Below are positions 1-7,041 of a stretch of 30,067 bases of DNA, piece by piece; position 1 is the first letter of the stretch, and each line of letters opens with the position of its first letter. Both the position numbers and the translations under genes were made by a program. The stretch is from positions 2,755-32,821 of the forward strand of contig JAHYYK010000008.1 in the NCBI GenBank assembly GCA_019425005.1, in the 5' to 3' direction. A model generated the notes under the pieces. The model was not told the DNA's origin, searched no databases, and saw nothing but the letters and a program-made list of their open reading frames with translations. This stretch comes from Collinsella sp. (lineage in GTDB: Bacteria; Actinomycetota; Coriobacteriia; Coriobacteriales; Coriobacteriaceae).

Positions 1-59
1 CGTAGCGGGTGGTTCAAAGCTGGCCGCTGCGCGGCCAGCAGACTAAAGTCTTGAAAAGA

Positions 60-93
60 AAAAGCCCTGTCGCGAGTCTGCGGCAGAGCTTTT
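60..93 (-). terminator. Rho-independent terminator of lacF
   Basis: Read leftward, the sequence just past the lacF stop folds into a stem of about 14 bp with one mismatch and one G-U pair, a 6-nt loop, and a run of U after the 3' arm. It ends the lacF transcript. Confidence 0.75.
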
Positions 94-120
94 GGAAGGG
101 GACTTGGTTGTGCGGACTCG

Positions 121-459
121 TTAGGCGAGCTTGGCCTCGAGCTCGGCGATGCGCTTGTAGGCATCGATGGTAAAGCGGGTCTGCTTCTCCAGGATCATAG
201 TGGTCATGAGAGTGTCCTGAGCGTGAGCCATGATGAAGGTCATCTCCATCTCGCCACCGCCGGCCTCCTGCGAAAGCAGCTTGGTCTGCGTGTCGTGGGC
301 ACCGATGAGCGCATCGCTGGCATCCTTGTGCAGCTGCTCGGCCTTCTCAAAATCACCCTCGCGAGCAGCATCGAGCGCTGCAAGCAGATCGGTCTGGGCG
401 TCACCTGCGTATGCGACGATCTCGAATCCAACCATCGAGATTTCTTCTTTGGTTGCCAT
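121..459 (-). CDS. lacF: PTS lactose/cellobiose-family IIA component
   Basis: The 112-residue product is the cytoplasmic EIIA of a lactose-type PTS. It takes phosphate from HPr on a histidine and passes it to the IIB cysteine of the membrane permease. The motif MAHAQDTLMT holds the expected active-site histidine (His79) and the conserved metal-binding aspartate (Asp82). The length matches the family, which works as a helical trimer. The ATG is preceded by AAAGGA at good spacing. It is the only IIA in the window although there are two lacE permeases without one, so it probably serves both. A promoter and two 21-bp-spaced boxes lie upstream, and a terminator follows. A cellobiose-type (CelC) role cannot be excluded from this protein alone; the lacG neighbours favour lactose. 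Confidence 0.9.
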   Translation of the reverse strand: MATKEEISMVGFEIVAYAGDAQTDLLAALDAAREGDFEKAEQLHKDASDALIGAHDTQTKLLSQEAGGGEMEMTFIMAHAQDTLMTTMILEKQTRFTIDAYKRIAELEAKLA

Positions 460-567
460 ATTGCGTTCCTTTCACATATGAACCAATGGAGAGCATCGCG
501 TCCGGGCATACGCGCTGCGTTCTGTATGGCAGAAACATTAACATTCAAACAAAAAAGAACAACGCAA

Positions 568-595
568 AACATAATTTCAAGCTATGAACGGTCAA
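568..595 (-). promoter_or_regulatory. Probable lacF promoter
   Basis: On the minus strand a -35 TTGACC (590-595) is followed after 16 nt by TATGTT (568-573), about 110 nt upstream of the lacF ATG. The -35 overlaps one of the two TGAACGGT boxes at 585-613, so the factor binding those boxes should act directly on this promoter. This is inferred from sequence only. Confidence 0.5.
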
Positions 596-613
596 TTTTC
601 ACCCGTGAACGGT
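585..613. promoter_or_regulatory. Tandem 21-bp-spaced boxes, site A
   Basis: TGAACGGT occurs at 585-592 and again at 606-613, exactly 21 bp (two helical turns) apart. On the minus strand the boxes read ACCGTTCA, the same orientation as lacF transcription, and the downstream box overlaps the -35 element. Related pairs with the same spacing occur at 1770-1798 and 6840-6868. Confidence 0.5.
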
Positions 614-673
614 TTCCAAACCATTTCGAACAATATCAAACATGATTAACGGAAACCCAAACAGGACCGCGCC

Positions 674-1678
674 CTAGCGCAAATCGCGCACCGTATCGCC
701 CTCTACGAGCACGCCGGGGATCAGCATGTGCTCCACGCCAGACGCACCCCCCTCGGCACCGGCGATCTTATCGACTGCCCACATGCCGACACGCCTGTTG
801 TCAAAGCGCACGGTGGTCAGGCGACGGTCGGGCACGATATCGCCCAGGCTGTCATCAACACCCACCACGCTCACGTCCTCGGGCACACGCCTTCCGCGCG
901 ACTCGAGCCCGCGAATGCAGCCGTAGGCCATGGCGTCGTTGGAGGCATAGATGGCAGTACAGGTCGGATCGTCCGCCAGAGCCTGGCCTGCGGCATATCC
1001 GCTCTGCGCCGTCCAATCGCCACGGATGAGTCGCGGCAGCTCAATACCATGTGCGCGCAATGTCTCGCGCCAGCCTTCCTCGCGCTGCATGCCCGAAAGC
1101 GAGCGCTCGGGGCACGAGATAAAGTGCACGGTCTTGTGCCCCTGCTCCAGCAAATACTCGACCACCTGGCGCGAGCAATCGAACTGGTCGTTATCGACCG
1201 TTGAACAAAGCGGGTGCTCCAACATCGTAACGAGCACTGTCTGCATGCCGGGCAGTGGCTCGAAGGTGCCAAAGTCCGCCGGCATGCGATTCATGATCAC
1301 GACCATGCCATCCACCGGCAGTGCGCTCATGCGCGACGATGCGCTCTCGAGGGTATACGGATGCCCATCTACTTTCGTGAGGGTAATGGCGTAGCCGTGC
1401 TTATCGGCGGCGGCAGCAAAGCCCTCCATACGGTCGAGGTTGCCGGTACCGGTAATGTTGAACATGGCGACGCCGACGGTCTTAAACTTGCCGCGGCGCA
1501 GCGATCGACCGGCAAAATTGGGGCGATACCCCAGCTCGCGCATGGCGGCACGCACGCGCTCCTTGGTCTCGGGGCGCACGCTGGGCGAATCGTGCACCGT
1601 ACGCGAGACTGTCTGCTCCGAGACGCCCGCGAGACGCGCCACGTCCTTAACGGAAACCGATTTTTTAACAGCGGCCAT
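674..1678 (-). CDS. LacI-family repressor 1 of the lactose locus
   Basis: The 334-residue protein has a LacI-type helix-turn-helix at residues 8-30 (VKDVARLAGVSEQTVSRTV), a hinge helix near 50-62, and a periplasmic-binding-protein-like ligand domain from about 65 to the end. It should bind palindromic operators as a dimer or tetramer and release them on a sugar or sugar-phosphate signal. It is divergent from lacE1. The gap between them holds palindromes at 1837-1854 and 1952-1977, the likely operators. The ATG has only a weak upstream AGAAAGA. A paralogue at 5756-6757 stands beside the second lacE-lacG pair. The ligand is not predictable from sequence. Confidence 0.88.
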   Translation of the reverse strand: MAAVKKSVSVKDVARLAGVSEQTVSRTVHDSPSVRPETKERVRAAMRELGYRPNFAGRSLRRGKFKTVGVAMFNITGTGNLDRMEGFAAAADKHGYAITLTKVDGHPYTLESASSRMSALPVDGMVVIMNRMPADFGTFEPLPGMQTVLVTMLEHPLCSTVDNDQFDCSRQVVEYLLEQGHKTVHFISCPERSLSGMQREEGWRETLRAHGIELPRLIRGDWTAQSGYAAGQALADDPTCTAIYASNDAMAYGCIRGLESRGRRVPEDVSVVGVDDSLGDIVPDRRLTTVRFDNRRVGMWAVDKIAGAEGGASGVEHMLIPGVLVEGDTVRDLR

Positions 1679-1769
1679 AGGTCGATCTTTCTATGTCAAC
1701 GATGCCATTAGTGGCATCCTGCGCAGTCAAATGAAACGTCTTCAAGTATATCCAACGCCTCCCCCACCA

Positions 1770-1800
1770 TACGCTCACCACCCAAAACCTACCGTTCACC
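1770..1800. promoter_or_regulatory. Tandem 21-bp-spaced boxes, site B
   Basis: ACCGTTCACC at 1791-1800 is preceded 21 bp upstream by TACGCTCACC (1770-1779). The last six bases of the 8-base box match (CGCTCA). The site lies in the divergent gap between LacI repressor 1 and lacE1, with the boxes pointing toward lacE1. Confidence 0.4.
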
Positions 1801-1836
1801 GACATTTCTGCTTCCCCGAACGGCTTTTGTCGCCCA

Positions 1837-1854
1837 AATGTTAACGTTGCCATT
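1837..1854. promoter_or_regulatory. Putative LacI operator O1 of lacE1
   Basis: The sequence AATG-TT-AACGTT-GC-CATT is an imperfect palindrome centred on AACGTT. It shares its outer AATG/CATT and central AACGTT with the operator-like palindrome upstream of lacE2. It is about 119 bp centre to centre from the second copy at 1952-1977, a spacing that could allow looping by a tetrameric repressor. Confidence 0.6.
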
Positions 1855-1951
1855 GTGCAAACACAGAGCCACCGGGCGGCTCAAACGTTTACGCGCAAGG
1901 AATCGACGGTTCGCAGACACAGGAACCACCGGTTCGCGTCTTTTTTGTGTC

Positions 1952-1977
1952 CCAAAATGGCAACGTCAACATTTTGG
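1952..1977. promoter_or_regulatory. Putative LacI operator O2 of lacE1
   Basis: A 26-bp imperfect palindrome with outer arms CCAAAATG and CATTTTGG and centre AACGTC. Its reverse complement matches O1 at 1837-1854. It sits about 60 bp before the lacE1 ATG, where a bound repressor would block transcription. Confidence 0.6.
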
Positions 1978-2034
1978 CAAGCAAACGTCAAAAGCTACCA
2001 TCGTTGCTAACCCACCGACTCTTAGGAGCTTTGC

Positions 2035-3810
2035 ATGGAGCAACTCATCGCCACTATCGAAAAGGGCCAGCCCTTTTTCAACGCGATCGCCCGCAACAAG
2101 TACCTCAAGGCGATTCGCGACGGCTTTATCTCCGTCATCCCCATCATCATCTTCTCGTCCATCTTCTGCCTGGTAGCCTCGGTCCCCAACATCTGGGGTT
2201 TCTACTGGCCCGATGACATCAACAACGCCCTGTGGAAGTGCTACAACTACTCCATGGGTATCCTGGCCATCGCCTGCGCTGCCACCACAGCCAAGCACTT
2301 CGCCGACGCTCAGAACCGCGATCTGCCCAAGAACAACCAGATCAACTTCATCTCGTGCATGTGCGCGGCCATCATCGGCTTCTTGCTCCTTTCGAGCGAC
2401 ACGATCGCCACGGACGCTGCCAGCGGCTTCAACACCACCTACCTTGGTTCCAAAGGCCTGCTGACCGCCTTTATCGCTGCGTTTGTGACCGGCATCATCT
2501 ACAAGTTCTTCATTAAGCGCAACATCACCGTCAAGATGCCCGAGCAGGTTCCGCCCAACATCTCGCAGACCTTTAAGGACATCATCCCCTTCTCCGTCTG
2601 CATCACCGTCTTTTGGGTCTTTGACATCGTCTTCCGCGCTGCCTTTGGCTTCTGCTTTGCCCAGGGCGTCATCCAGGTGTTCCAGCCCCTGTTCACCGCT
2701 GCCGACGGCTATATCGGTCTCGCTGTGATCTACGGCGCCATGAGCCTGTTCTGGTTCGTCGGCGTCCACGGTCCCTCGATCGTCGAGCCCGCCATCGCCG
2801 CCGCCCTCGTTGCCAACATGACCGACAACCTGGCTGCGTTCCAGGCCGGCCAGCACGCTTCCGCTGTCCTGACCCAGGGTGCCCAGTACTTCGTCGTCTG
2901 CATGGGCGGCACCGGCGCCACGCTTGTCCTGGTCTTTATGTTCTGCTTCCTGGCCAAGTCCCAGGAGATGCGCGCCGTCGGTAAGGCCGCCATCGTTCCC
3001 GTCTGCTTCGCTGTCAACGAGCCGCTGCTGTTCGCCGCGCCCATCGTGCTCAACCCCGTCTTCTTTGTCCCGTTTGTCTTTGCCCCGATAGCCAACATCT
3101 GGATCCTCAAGATCTTTATCGACTTCTTGGGCATGAACGGCTTTATGTACACCCTGCCCTGGACCGTCCCCGGCCCCATCGGCACCATCATGGGCCTGGG
3201 CTTCCAGCCGCTCGCCTTTGTGATGCTCGCCCTTATCCTGGTTGTCGACTTTGCCCTGTACTACCCGTTCTTCCGTGCCTATGACGCCCAGAAGTGCACC
3301 GAGGAGGCCGAGATCTCCCAGGAGGAGCTCGCCGCCAAGAACGCTGAGAAGGCCGCCAAGCTCAACGACGCCTTCCAGGGCAAGGCTGACGCCAAGAGCG
3401 TTGCCGCCGGCGCTGCTGCCGAGGCCGTGAAGGCCGACGCCCCCGCCGCTTCCGCAGCGCCCGCCACCGAGGCTGCGACCGCCAGCGACCTCAACGGCAG
3501 GCGCGTGCTCGTACTCTGCCAGGGCGGCGGTACCTCGGGCCTGCTCGCCAACGCGCTGGCCAAGGCTGCCAGGGAGCGCGGTATTAACCTCGAGACCGCT
3601 GCCGAGGCCTATGGCAACCACGTTGACATGCTCCCCGACTTTGACCTGGTCGTCCTGGCCCCGCAGGCCGCAAGCTACCTGGCCGACCTTCAGAAGGACT
3701 GCGAGCGCGTGGGCAACAAGTGCGTCGCCTGCCGTGGCAAGCAGTACATCGAGCTCTCCCAGAACGGCGACAAGTCTCTCGCCTTCGTAAGCGAGCAACT
3801 CTCGAAGTAA
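2035..3810 (+). CDS. lacE: PTS lactose-specific EIICB permease, copy 1
   Basis: The 591-residue fusion brings in a beta-galactoside and phosphorylates it. Residues 1 to about 425 form the membrane IIC domain with many hydrophobic segments and the GVHGPSIVEP motif. An Ala/Pro-rich linker spans about 430-485. The IIB domain from about 487 has the phosphate loop LCQGGGTSG, with the phospho-cysteine at Cys495. C-then-B order and length match LacE. The ATG has AGGAG 7 nt upstream. It precedes lacG1, with a stem-loop between them, and would take phosphate from the LacF IIA at 121-459. LacI palindromes upstream suggest repression. Cellobiose permeases are related, but these usually have separate IIB proteins. 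Confidence 0.9.
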   Translation: MEQLIATIEKGQPFFNAIARNKYLKAIRDGFISVIPIIIFSSIFCLVASVPNIWGFYWPDDINNALWKCYNYSMGILAIACAATTAKHFADAQNRDLPKNNQINFISCMCAAIIGFLLLSSDTIATDAASGFNTTYLGSKGLLTAFIAAFVTGIIYKFFIKRNITVKMPEQVPPNISQTFKDIIPFSVCITVFWVFDIVFRAAFGFCFAQGVIQVFQPLFTAADGYIGLAVIYGAMSLFWFVGVHGPSIVEPAIAAALVANMTDNLAAFQAGQHASAVLTQGAQYFVVCMGGTGATLVLVFMFCFLAKSQEMRAVGKAAIVPVCFAVNEPLLFAAPIVLNPVFFVPFVFAPIANIWILKIFIDFLGMNGFMYTLPWTVPGPIGTIMGLGFQPLAFVMLALILVVDFALYYPFFRAYDAQKCTEEAEISQEELAAKNAEKAAKLNDAFQGKADAKSVAAGAAAEAVKADAPAASAAPATEAATASDLNGRRVLVLCQGGGTSGLLANALAKAARERGINLETAAEAYGNHVDMLPDFDLVVLAPQAASYLADLQKDCERVGNKCVACRGKQYIELSQNGDKSLAFVSEQLSK

Positions 3811-3820
3811 GTAACGCTCA

Positions 3821-3852
3821 GGGCCAGCCGACCATCCAAGACCGGCTGGCCC
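3821..3852 (+). other. lacE1-lacG1 intergenic stem-loop
   Basis: GGGCCAGCCG (3821-3830) pairs perfectly with CGGCTGGCCC (3843-3852) around a 12-nt loop. The stem is followed by TTCAATTT rather than a U run, so full termination is doubtful. It may lower lacG relative to lacE or protect the lacE mRNA 3' end. The second cassette has a different stem-loop in the same place. Confidence 0.6.
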
Positions 3853-3876
3853 TTCAATTTAGACGATTGGATCATC

Positions 3877-5316
3877 ATGTCCGTTAACCCTGCTAGCGTC
3901 ACTAACCCGCCTGCGCAGTTTCCCGAGGACTTTGTCTTTGGCGGCGCCACTGCTGCCTACCAGGTAGAGGGCGAGACCCGCACTCACGGTAAGGGCAAGG
4001 TTGCCTGGGACGACTTCCTGGAGGCCCAGGGGCGTTTCTCTCCCGATCCCGCTTCGGACTTCTGCAACCAGTACCCCGTCGACCTGGAGCTGTGCGAGGA
4101 GTTCGGCATCAACGGCATCCGCCTCTCCATTGCCTGGAGCCGCATCTTCCCCAACGGCACCGGCGAGATCAACGCCGAGGGTGTGCAGTTCTACCACGAC
4201 CTCTTTGCCGAGTGCCACAAGCACCACGTTGAGCCGTTTGTCACGCTGCATCACTTTGACACGCCGCTTCCCCTCTTTGAGAAAGGCGACTTCCTCAACC
4301 GCGAGACCATCGACGCCTTTGTGGACTTTGCCACCTTTTGCTTTAAGGAGTACGCCGACCAGGTGACCTACTGGTTCACCTTTAACGAGATCTGGGCCGA
4401 CGCCTCCAACACCTACATCGAGGGCACCTTCCCCGGCGGCGTCAAGGCGCATCTGGCCGAGGCTTTCCAGTGCGAGCACAACATGATGCTCGCCCACGCC
4501 AAGGCAGTACTGGCCTTCCACAACGGTGGTTTTAAGGGCAAGATCGGCGTCATTCAGTCGCTGGAGTTTAAGTACCCGCTTAACGAGAACGACCCCGCCG
4601 ACATCAAGGCCGCCAACAACGAGCACGTGCTGCAGAACCAGTTTTTGCTCGACGCCACCTTCCGCGGCGACTACGCGCCCGATACCCTCGAGTGCGCCAA
4701 CCGCCTGGCTGCCGTCTCGGGCGGCACCATCGAGATCCTGGACGAGGATCTCGAGATTATGCGCGAGGCCGCGCTCTACAACGACTACTTGGGCGTTAAC
4801 AACTACCAGTGCCGCTTCCTCAAGGCTTACGATGGCGAGAACGACCTGCACCACAACGGTACGGGCGAAAAGGGCACCGGCCGCTGGCGCGTCAAGGGCA
4901 TTGGCGAGCATGTGAACAAGCCCGGCATCCCCACCACCGACTGGGACTGGATCATCTATCCCGAGGGTCTGTTCGATCTGCTCGTCTACATTAAGCAGCG
5001 CTACCCCAACTACAAGCAGATCTTCATCACCGAGAACGGCATGGGCTACAAGGACCCCTACAAGGACGGCTTTGTGGACGACCAGCCGCGCATCGACTAC
5101 ATCGAGCAGCACCTGCGCTGGCTGCTCAAGGCCATGGAGGTGGGCGTCAACGTGGGTGGTTACTTCCTGTGGAGCCTGCAGGACCAGTTCTCCTGGACCA
5201 ATGGCTACAACAAGCGCTACGGCTTCTTCTACGTTGACTTTGAAACCCAGAAGCGCACGCCCAAGGCAAGCGCTTACTGGTACAAGCACGTGGCGCAGAC
5301 CCGTCGTCTGGACTAG
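3877..5316 (+). CDS. lacG: 6-phospho-beta-galactosidase (GH1), copy 1
   Basis: This 479-residue cytoplasmic glycoside hydrolase family 1 enzyme should cleave lactose-6-phosphate delivered by the PTS. The acid/base Glu171 is in TFNEI and the nucleophile Glu386 in ITENGMG. Ser439, Lys446 and Tyr448 in FSWTNGYNKRYG match in spacing the phosphate-binding Ser428/Lys435/Tyr437 of lactococcal LacG. The Trp after the Ser is the residue tied to galactoside preference. N-terminal stretches such as ASDF..YPVDLELCEEFG and IAWSRIFPNG also resemble LacG closely. The ATG has only weak ribosome-binding sequence. A strong terminator follows. A 6-phospho-beta-glucosidase activity is the main alternative. Confidence 0.88.
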   Translation: MSVNPASVTNPPAQFPEDFVFGGATAAYQVEGETRTHGKGKVAWDDFLEAQGRFSPDPASDFCNQYPVDLELCEEFGINGIRLSIAWSRIFPNGTGEINAEGVQFYHDLFAECHKHHVEPFVTLHHFDTPLPLFEKGDFLNRETIDAFVDFATFCFKEYADQVTYWFTFNEIWADASNTYIEGTFPGGVKAHLAEAFQCEHNMMLAHAKAVLAFHNGGFKGKIGVIQSLEFKYPLNENDPADIKAANNEHVLQNQFLLDATFRGDYAPDTLECANRLAAVSGGTIEILDEDLEIMREAALYNDYLGVNNYQCRFLKAYDGENDLHHNGTGEKGTGRWRVKGIGEHVNKPGIPTTDWDWIIYPEGLFDLLVYIKQRYPNYKQIFITENGMGYKDPYKDGFVDDQPRIDYIEQHLRWLLKAMEVGVNVGGYFLWSLQDQFSWTNGYNKRYGFFYVDFETQKRTPKASAYWYKHVAQTRRLD

Positions 5317-5370
5317 CGGCCTGCGGCGAGCGGAATTGCGCCGCTCACATAACCTGTCCCCATTTCTCAG

Positions 5371-5413
5371 CCGGGGGTGGCACGTCACACGGCGCGCCAC
5401 CCCCGGTCTTTTT
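5371..5413 (+). terminator. Terminator of lacE1-lacG1
   Basis: An 11-bp perfect stem, CCGGGGGTGGC (5371-5381) with GCCACCCCCGG (5396-5406), has a 14-nt loop and is followed by TCTTTTTG. It lies about 55 nt past the lacG1 stop. Confidence 0.85.
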
Positions 5414-5435
5414 GTTTTTGGGCTGGTCAGGAGCC

Positions 5436-5737
5436 GTTTGTCTCGATCTGTAACATCTAGCCGAGCTTTCCAGTCCTAACTGTTACAGATCGAGATAAAC
5501 AGGGCGGGCCGGACCGAATTGTCTAAATCTGTAACACTAAAACCGGTTTTGGGCGTCTAGTTGTTACAGATCGAGATGAATGCACGGGGCAGTTCCCTCA
5601 ATCTAAATCTGTAACAACTAGCGGGTTATTTCGCTCCTACCTGTTACAGATCGAGACAAACGGAATAGGCCGAGCCGAAAAATCTCGATCTGTAACATCT
5701 GACGGGGATTTTCGGTCCTAGCTGTTACAGATTAAGG
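5436..5737. repeat. Tandem array of four 80-bp palindromic units
   Basis: Four units start at 5441, 5522, 5602 and 5683 (period 80-81 bp). Each has a 15-nt left arm like TCTCGATCTGTAACA, a 25-nt middle with common pieces (CTAG near its start, TTTTC in the centre, TCCTA near its end), and a right arm like TGTTACAGATCGAGA. Unit 1 pairs over 20 nt with one mismatch. Linkers of about 25 nt are also similar (CAAACGG, GGCC, CCGA). Units 2-3 have AAA for CGA in the left arm, and the last right arm reads GATTAAG. A three-unit array of the same kind follows lacG2 at 10413-10627. No gene is visible inside. Confidence 0.9.
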
Positions 5738-5755
5738 TGAACGAGCCGAGCACGT

Positions 5756-6757
5756 CTACGCCCGCAGGTCCTTTACGCTGGAACGCTCGACCAACACGCC
5801 CGAGACAAGCGTACGGCTTCTGGAGCTCGGGGCTTCCAGACCTGCGACGACCTCGTTAAGCGCACGGATGCCCAGCTCGCGATGGCGAAACTTCACCGAC
5901 GTCAGAATCGAGTTGGGAATCGTCTTGTAGAGCTCATCGTCGAAGCCGATCACGGACACGTCGTCGGGCACACTGAGCCCTTTGTCACGTAGAGCCATCA
6001 TCACGCCGTTTGCCATACAGTCGTTAGCAGCGAGGACCGCCGTGCAATCGGGTTTATCGGCAAGCACAAGGCCCGCGGCATAGCCACTATCCGCATTCCA
6101 ATCGCCTTGCAGAGGCTCGGGCGGCTCAATGCCACGCGCCTCAAGTGCCGCACGCCAACCTTTCATACGACACTGGCTCGACAGCGACTCTTTCTTACCA
6201 GAGACGAAGTACACGTTCTTGTGCCCGCGGTCCAAGAAGTACTCGCACGCCATACGCGCGCCGCCCTCTTGGTCGTCACTGACGGTGGAGCAGGTAGGAT
6301 GTTCCATCGGTGTGATAATCACCGTCTTGAGGTCTTTCGGCGCCTCAAAGGTATCAAAGTCATCGACCATCTGGCGCAGGTTGAAAATCATGCCGTCGAC
6401 GGGAAGTTGCGACATCCTACGCGCCGCTTCGGCAAGGGTCATCTTCTCCCCCGCCCGCTTTTTGATCATCGTGAGCGCAAAGCCTCGCTCTTCGGCGGCA
6501 TCGGCAATACCGTCAATCATGTCCACGGCACCGCCCGACAAGTGAAACAGCACCACGCCGATGCACCCGTAACGGCCCAACTTGAGCGAACGCGCGGCGA
6601 AGTTGGTTCGAAACCCGAGCGCCTCCATTGCCGAATGGACCTTATCGCGTGTCGACTCTCGCACGCTATCGGGCTCGTTGATCACGCGCGACACCGTCTT
6701 GAGAGAAACGCCTGCGGCAACTGCCACGTCGTTCATTGAGACATTTTTCTTGTCCAT
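5756..6757 (-). CDS. LacI-family repressor 2 of the lactose locus
   Basis: The protein of about 333 residues is a paralogue of the repressor at 674-1678. It has an N-terminal LacI helix-turn-helix (MNDVAVAAGVSLKTVSRVI), a hinge (NFAARSLKLGR), and a sugar-binding-protein-like domain. The frame stays open for 20 codons upstream, but the ATG at 6757 best fits the family start. A GTG at 6766 with GGAG 5 nt upstream is an alternative. It is divergent from lacE2, and the gap contains a perfect 24-bp palindrome (6917-6940). Recognition-helix residues differ from repressor 1 (SLKTVSR versus SEQTVSR), in line with the different inner bases of the two operator sets. Confidence 0.87.
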   Translation of the reverse strand: MDKKNVSMNDVAVAAGVSLKTVSRVINEPDSVRESTRDKVHSAMEALGFRTNFAARSLKLGRYGCIGVVLFHLSGGAVDMIDGIADAAEERGFALTMIKKRAGEKMTLAEAARRMSQLPVDGMIFNLRQMVDDFDTFEAPKDLKTVIITPMEHPTCSTVSDDQEGGARMACEYFLDRGHKNVYFVSGKKESLSSQCRMKGWRAALEARGIEPPEPLQGDWNADSGYAAGLVLADKPDCTAVLAANDCMANGVMMALRDKGLSVPDDVSVIGFDDELYKTIPNSILTSVKFRHRELGIRALNEVVAGLEAPSSRSRTLVSGVLVERSSVKDLRA

Positions 6758-6839
6758 CGTTGCCACTACTTCTCCAGTCGGTTTTGCATCGCTTGTTTTT
6801 TGTGTTCTAGCATACACTACCTGCCTGATTGATAAATCA

Positions 6840-6868
6840 ACCGTTTACCGAACAATATCGACCGCTCA
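6840..6868. promoter_or_regulatory. Tandem 21-bp-spaced boxes, site C
   Basis: ACCGTTTA (6840-6847) and ACCGCTCA (6861-6868) are exactly 21 bp apart, pointing toward lacE2 in the divergent gap. Together with sites A and B this makes three occurrences at three promoters of the locus. Confidence 0.45.
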
Positions 6869-6895
6869 CCCGTATATCCTTGTTGCTCTTCCAAA

Positions 6896-6914
6896 AATGT
6901 CTTACGTTGTCATT
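6896..6914. promoter_or_regulatory. Putative LacI half-matched operator of lacE2
   Basis: The right half ACGTTGTCATT matches the perfect operator that follows. The left AATG is one base further away than in the other sites (19 instead of 18 bp). It lies three bases from the palindrome at 6917-6940, so two repressor dimers may sit side by side. Confidence 0.45.
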
Positions 6915-6916
6915 AA

Positions 6917-6940
6917 CGAAATGACAACGTTGTCATTTCG
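6917..6940. promoter_or_regulatory. Perfect LacI operator of lacE2
   Basis: CGAAATGACAAC is followed directly by its exact reverse complement, giving a 24-bp perfect palindrome centred on the CG of AACGTT. This is the ideal symmetric form for a LacI-family operator. It lies about 100 bp before the lacE2 ATG, in the gap with repressor 2. Confidence 0.75.
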
Positions 6941-7041
6941 CAATGCCTTCCTCAAGCAGGAAGGTTTCCGGGCAGTCCTGACCATCCATCGACGACCAGT
7001 TCCATCCACATGCATCGCGCATCAAGCAGCAAAGGAGCTCT

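Noticed and set aside
20..38. 8-bp hairpin as terminator
   Set aside because: CTGGCCGC/GCGGCCAG is a perfect stem but has no T run on either strand. The adjacent hairpin at 60-93 is the real terminator.
525..544. Third LacI operator before lacF
   Set aside because: ATGGCAGAAACATTAACATT resembles the operator halves but has a longer, asymmetric middle; too weak to call.
1966..5400. Long antisense frames over lacE1 (610 codons) and lacG1 (513 codons)
   Set aside because: Same codon-bias shadow effect; glycine/valine-rich translations without recognisable domains.
5436..5737. CRISPR array
   Set aside because: The units are long imperfect palindromes with similar linkers and a period of 80 bp. 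There are no identical short repeats with unique spacers, and no cas genes.
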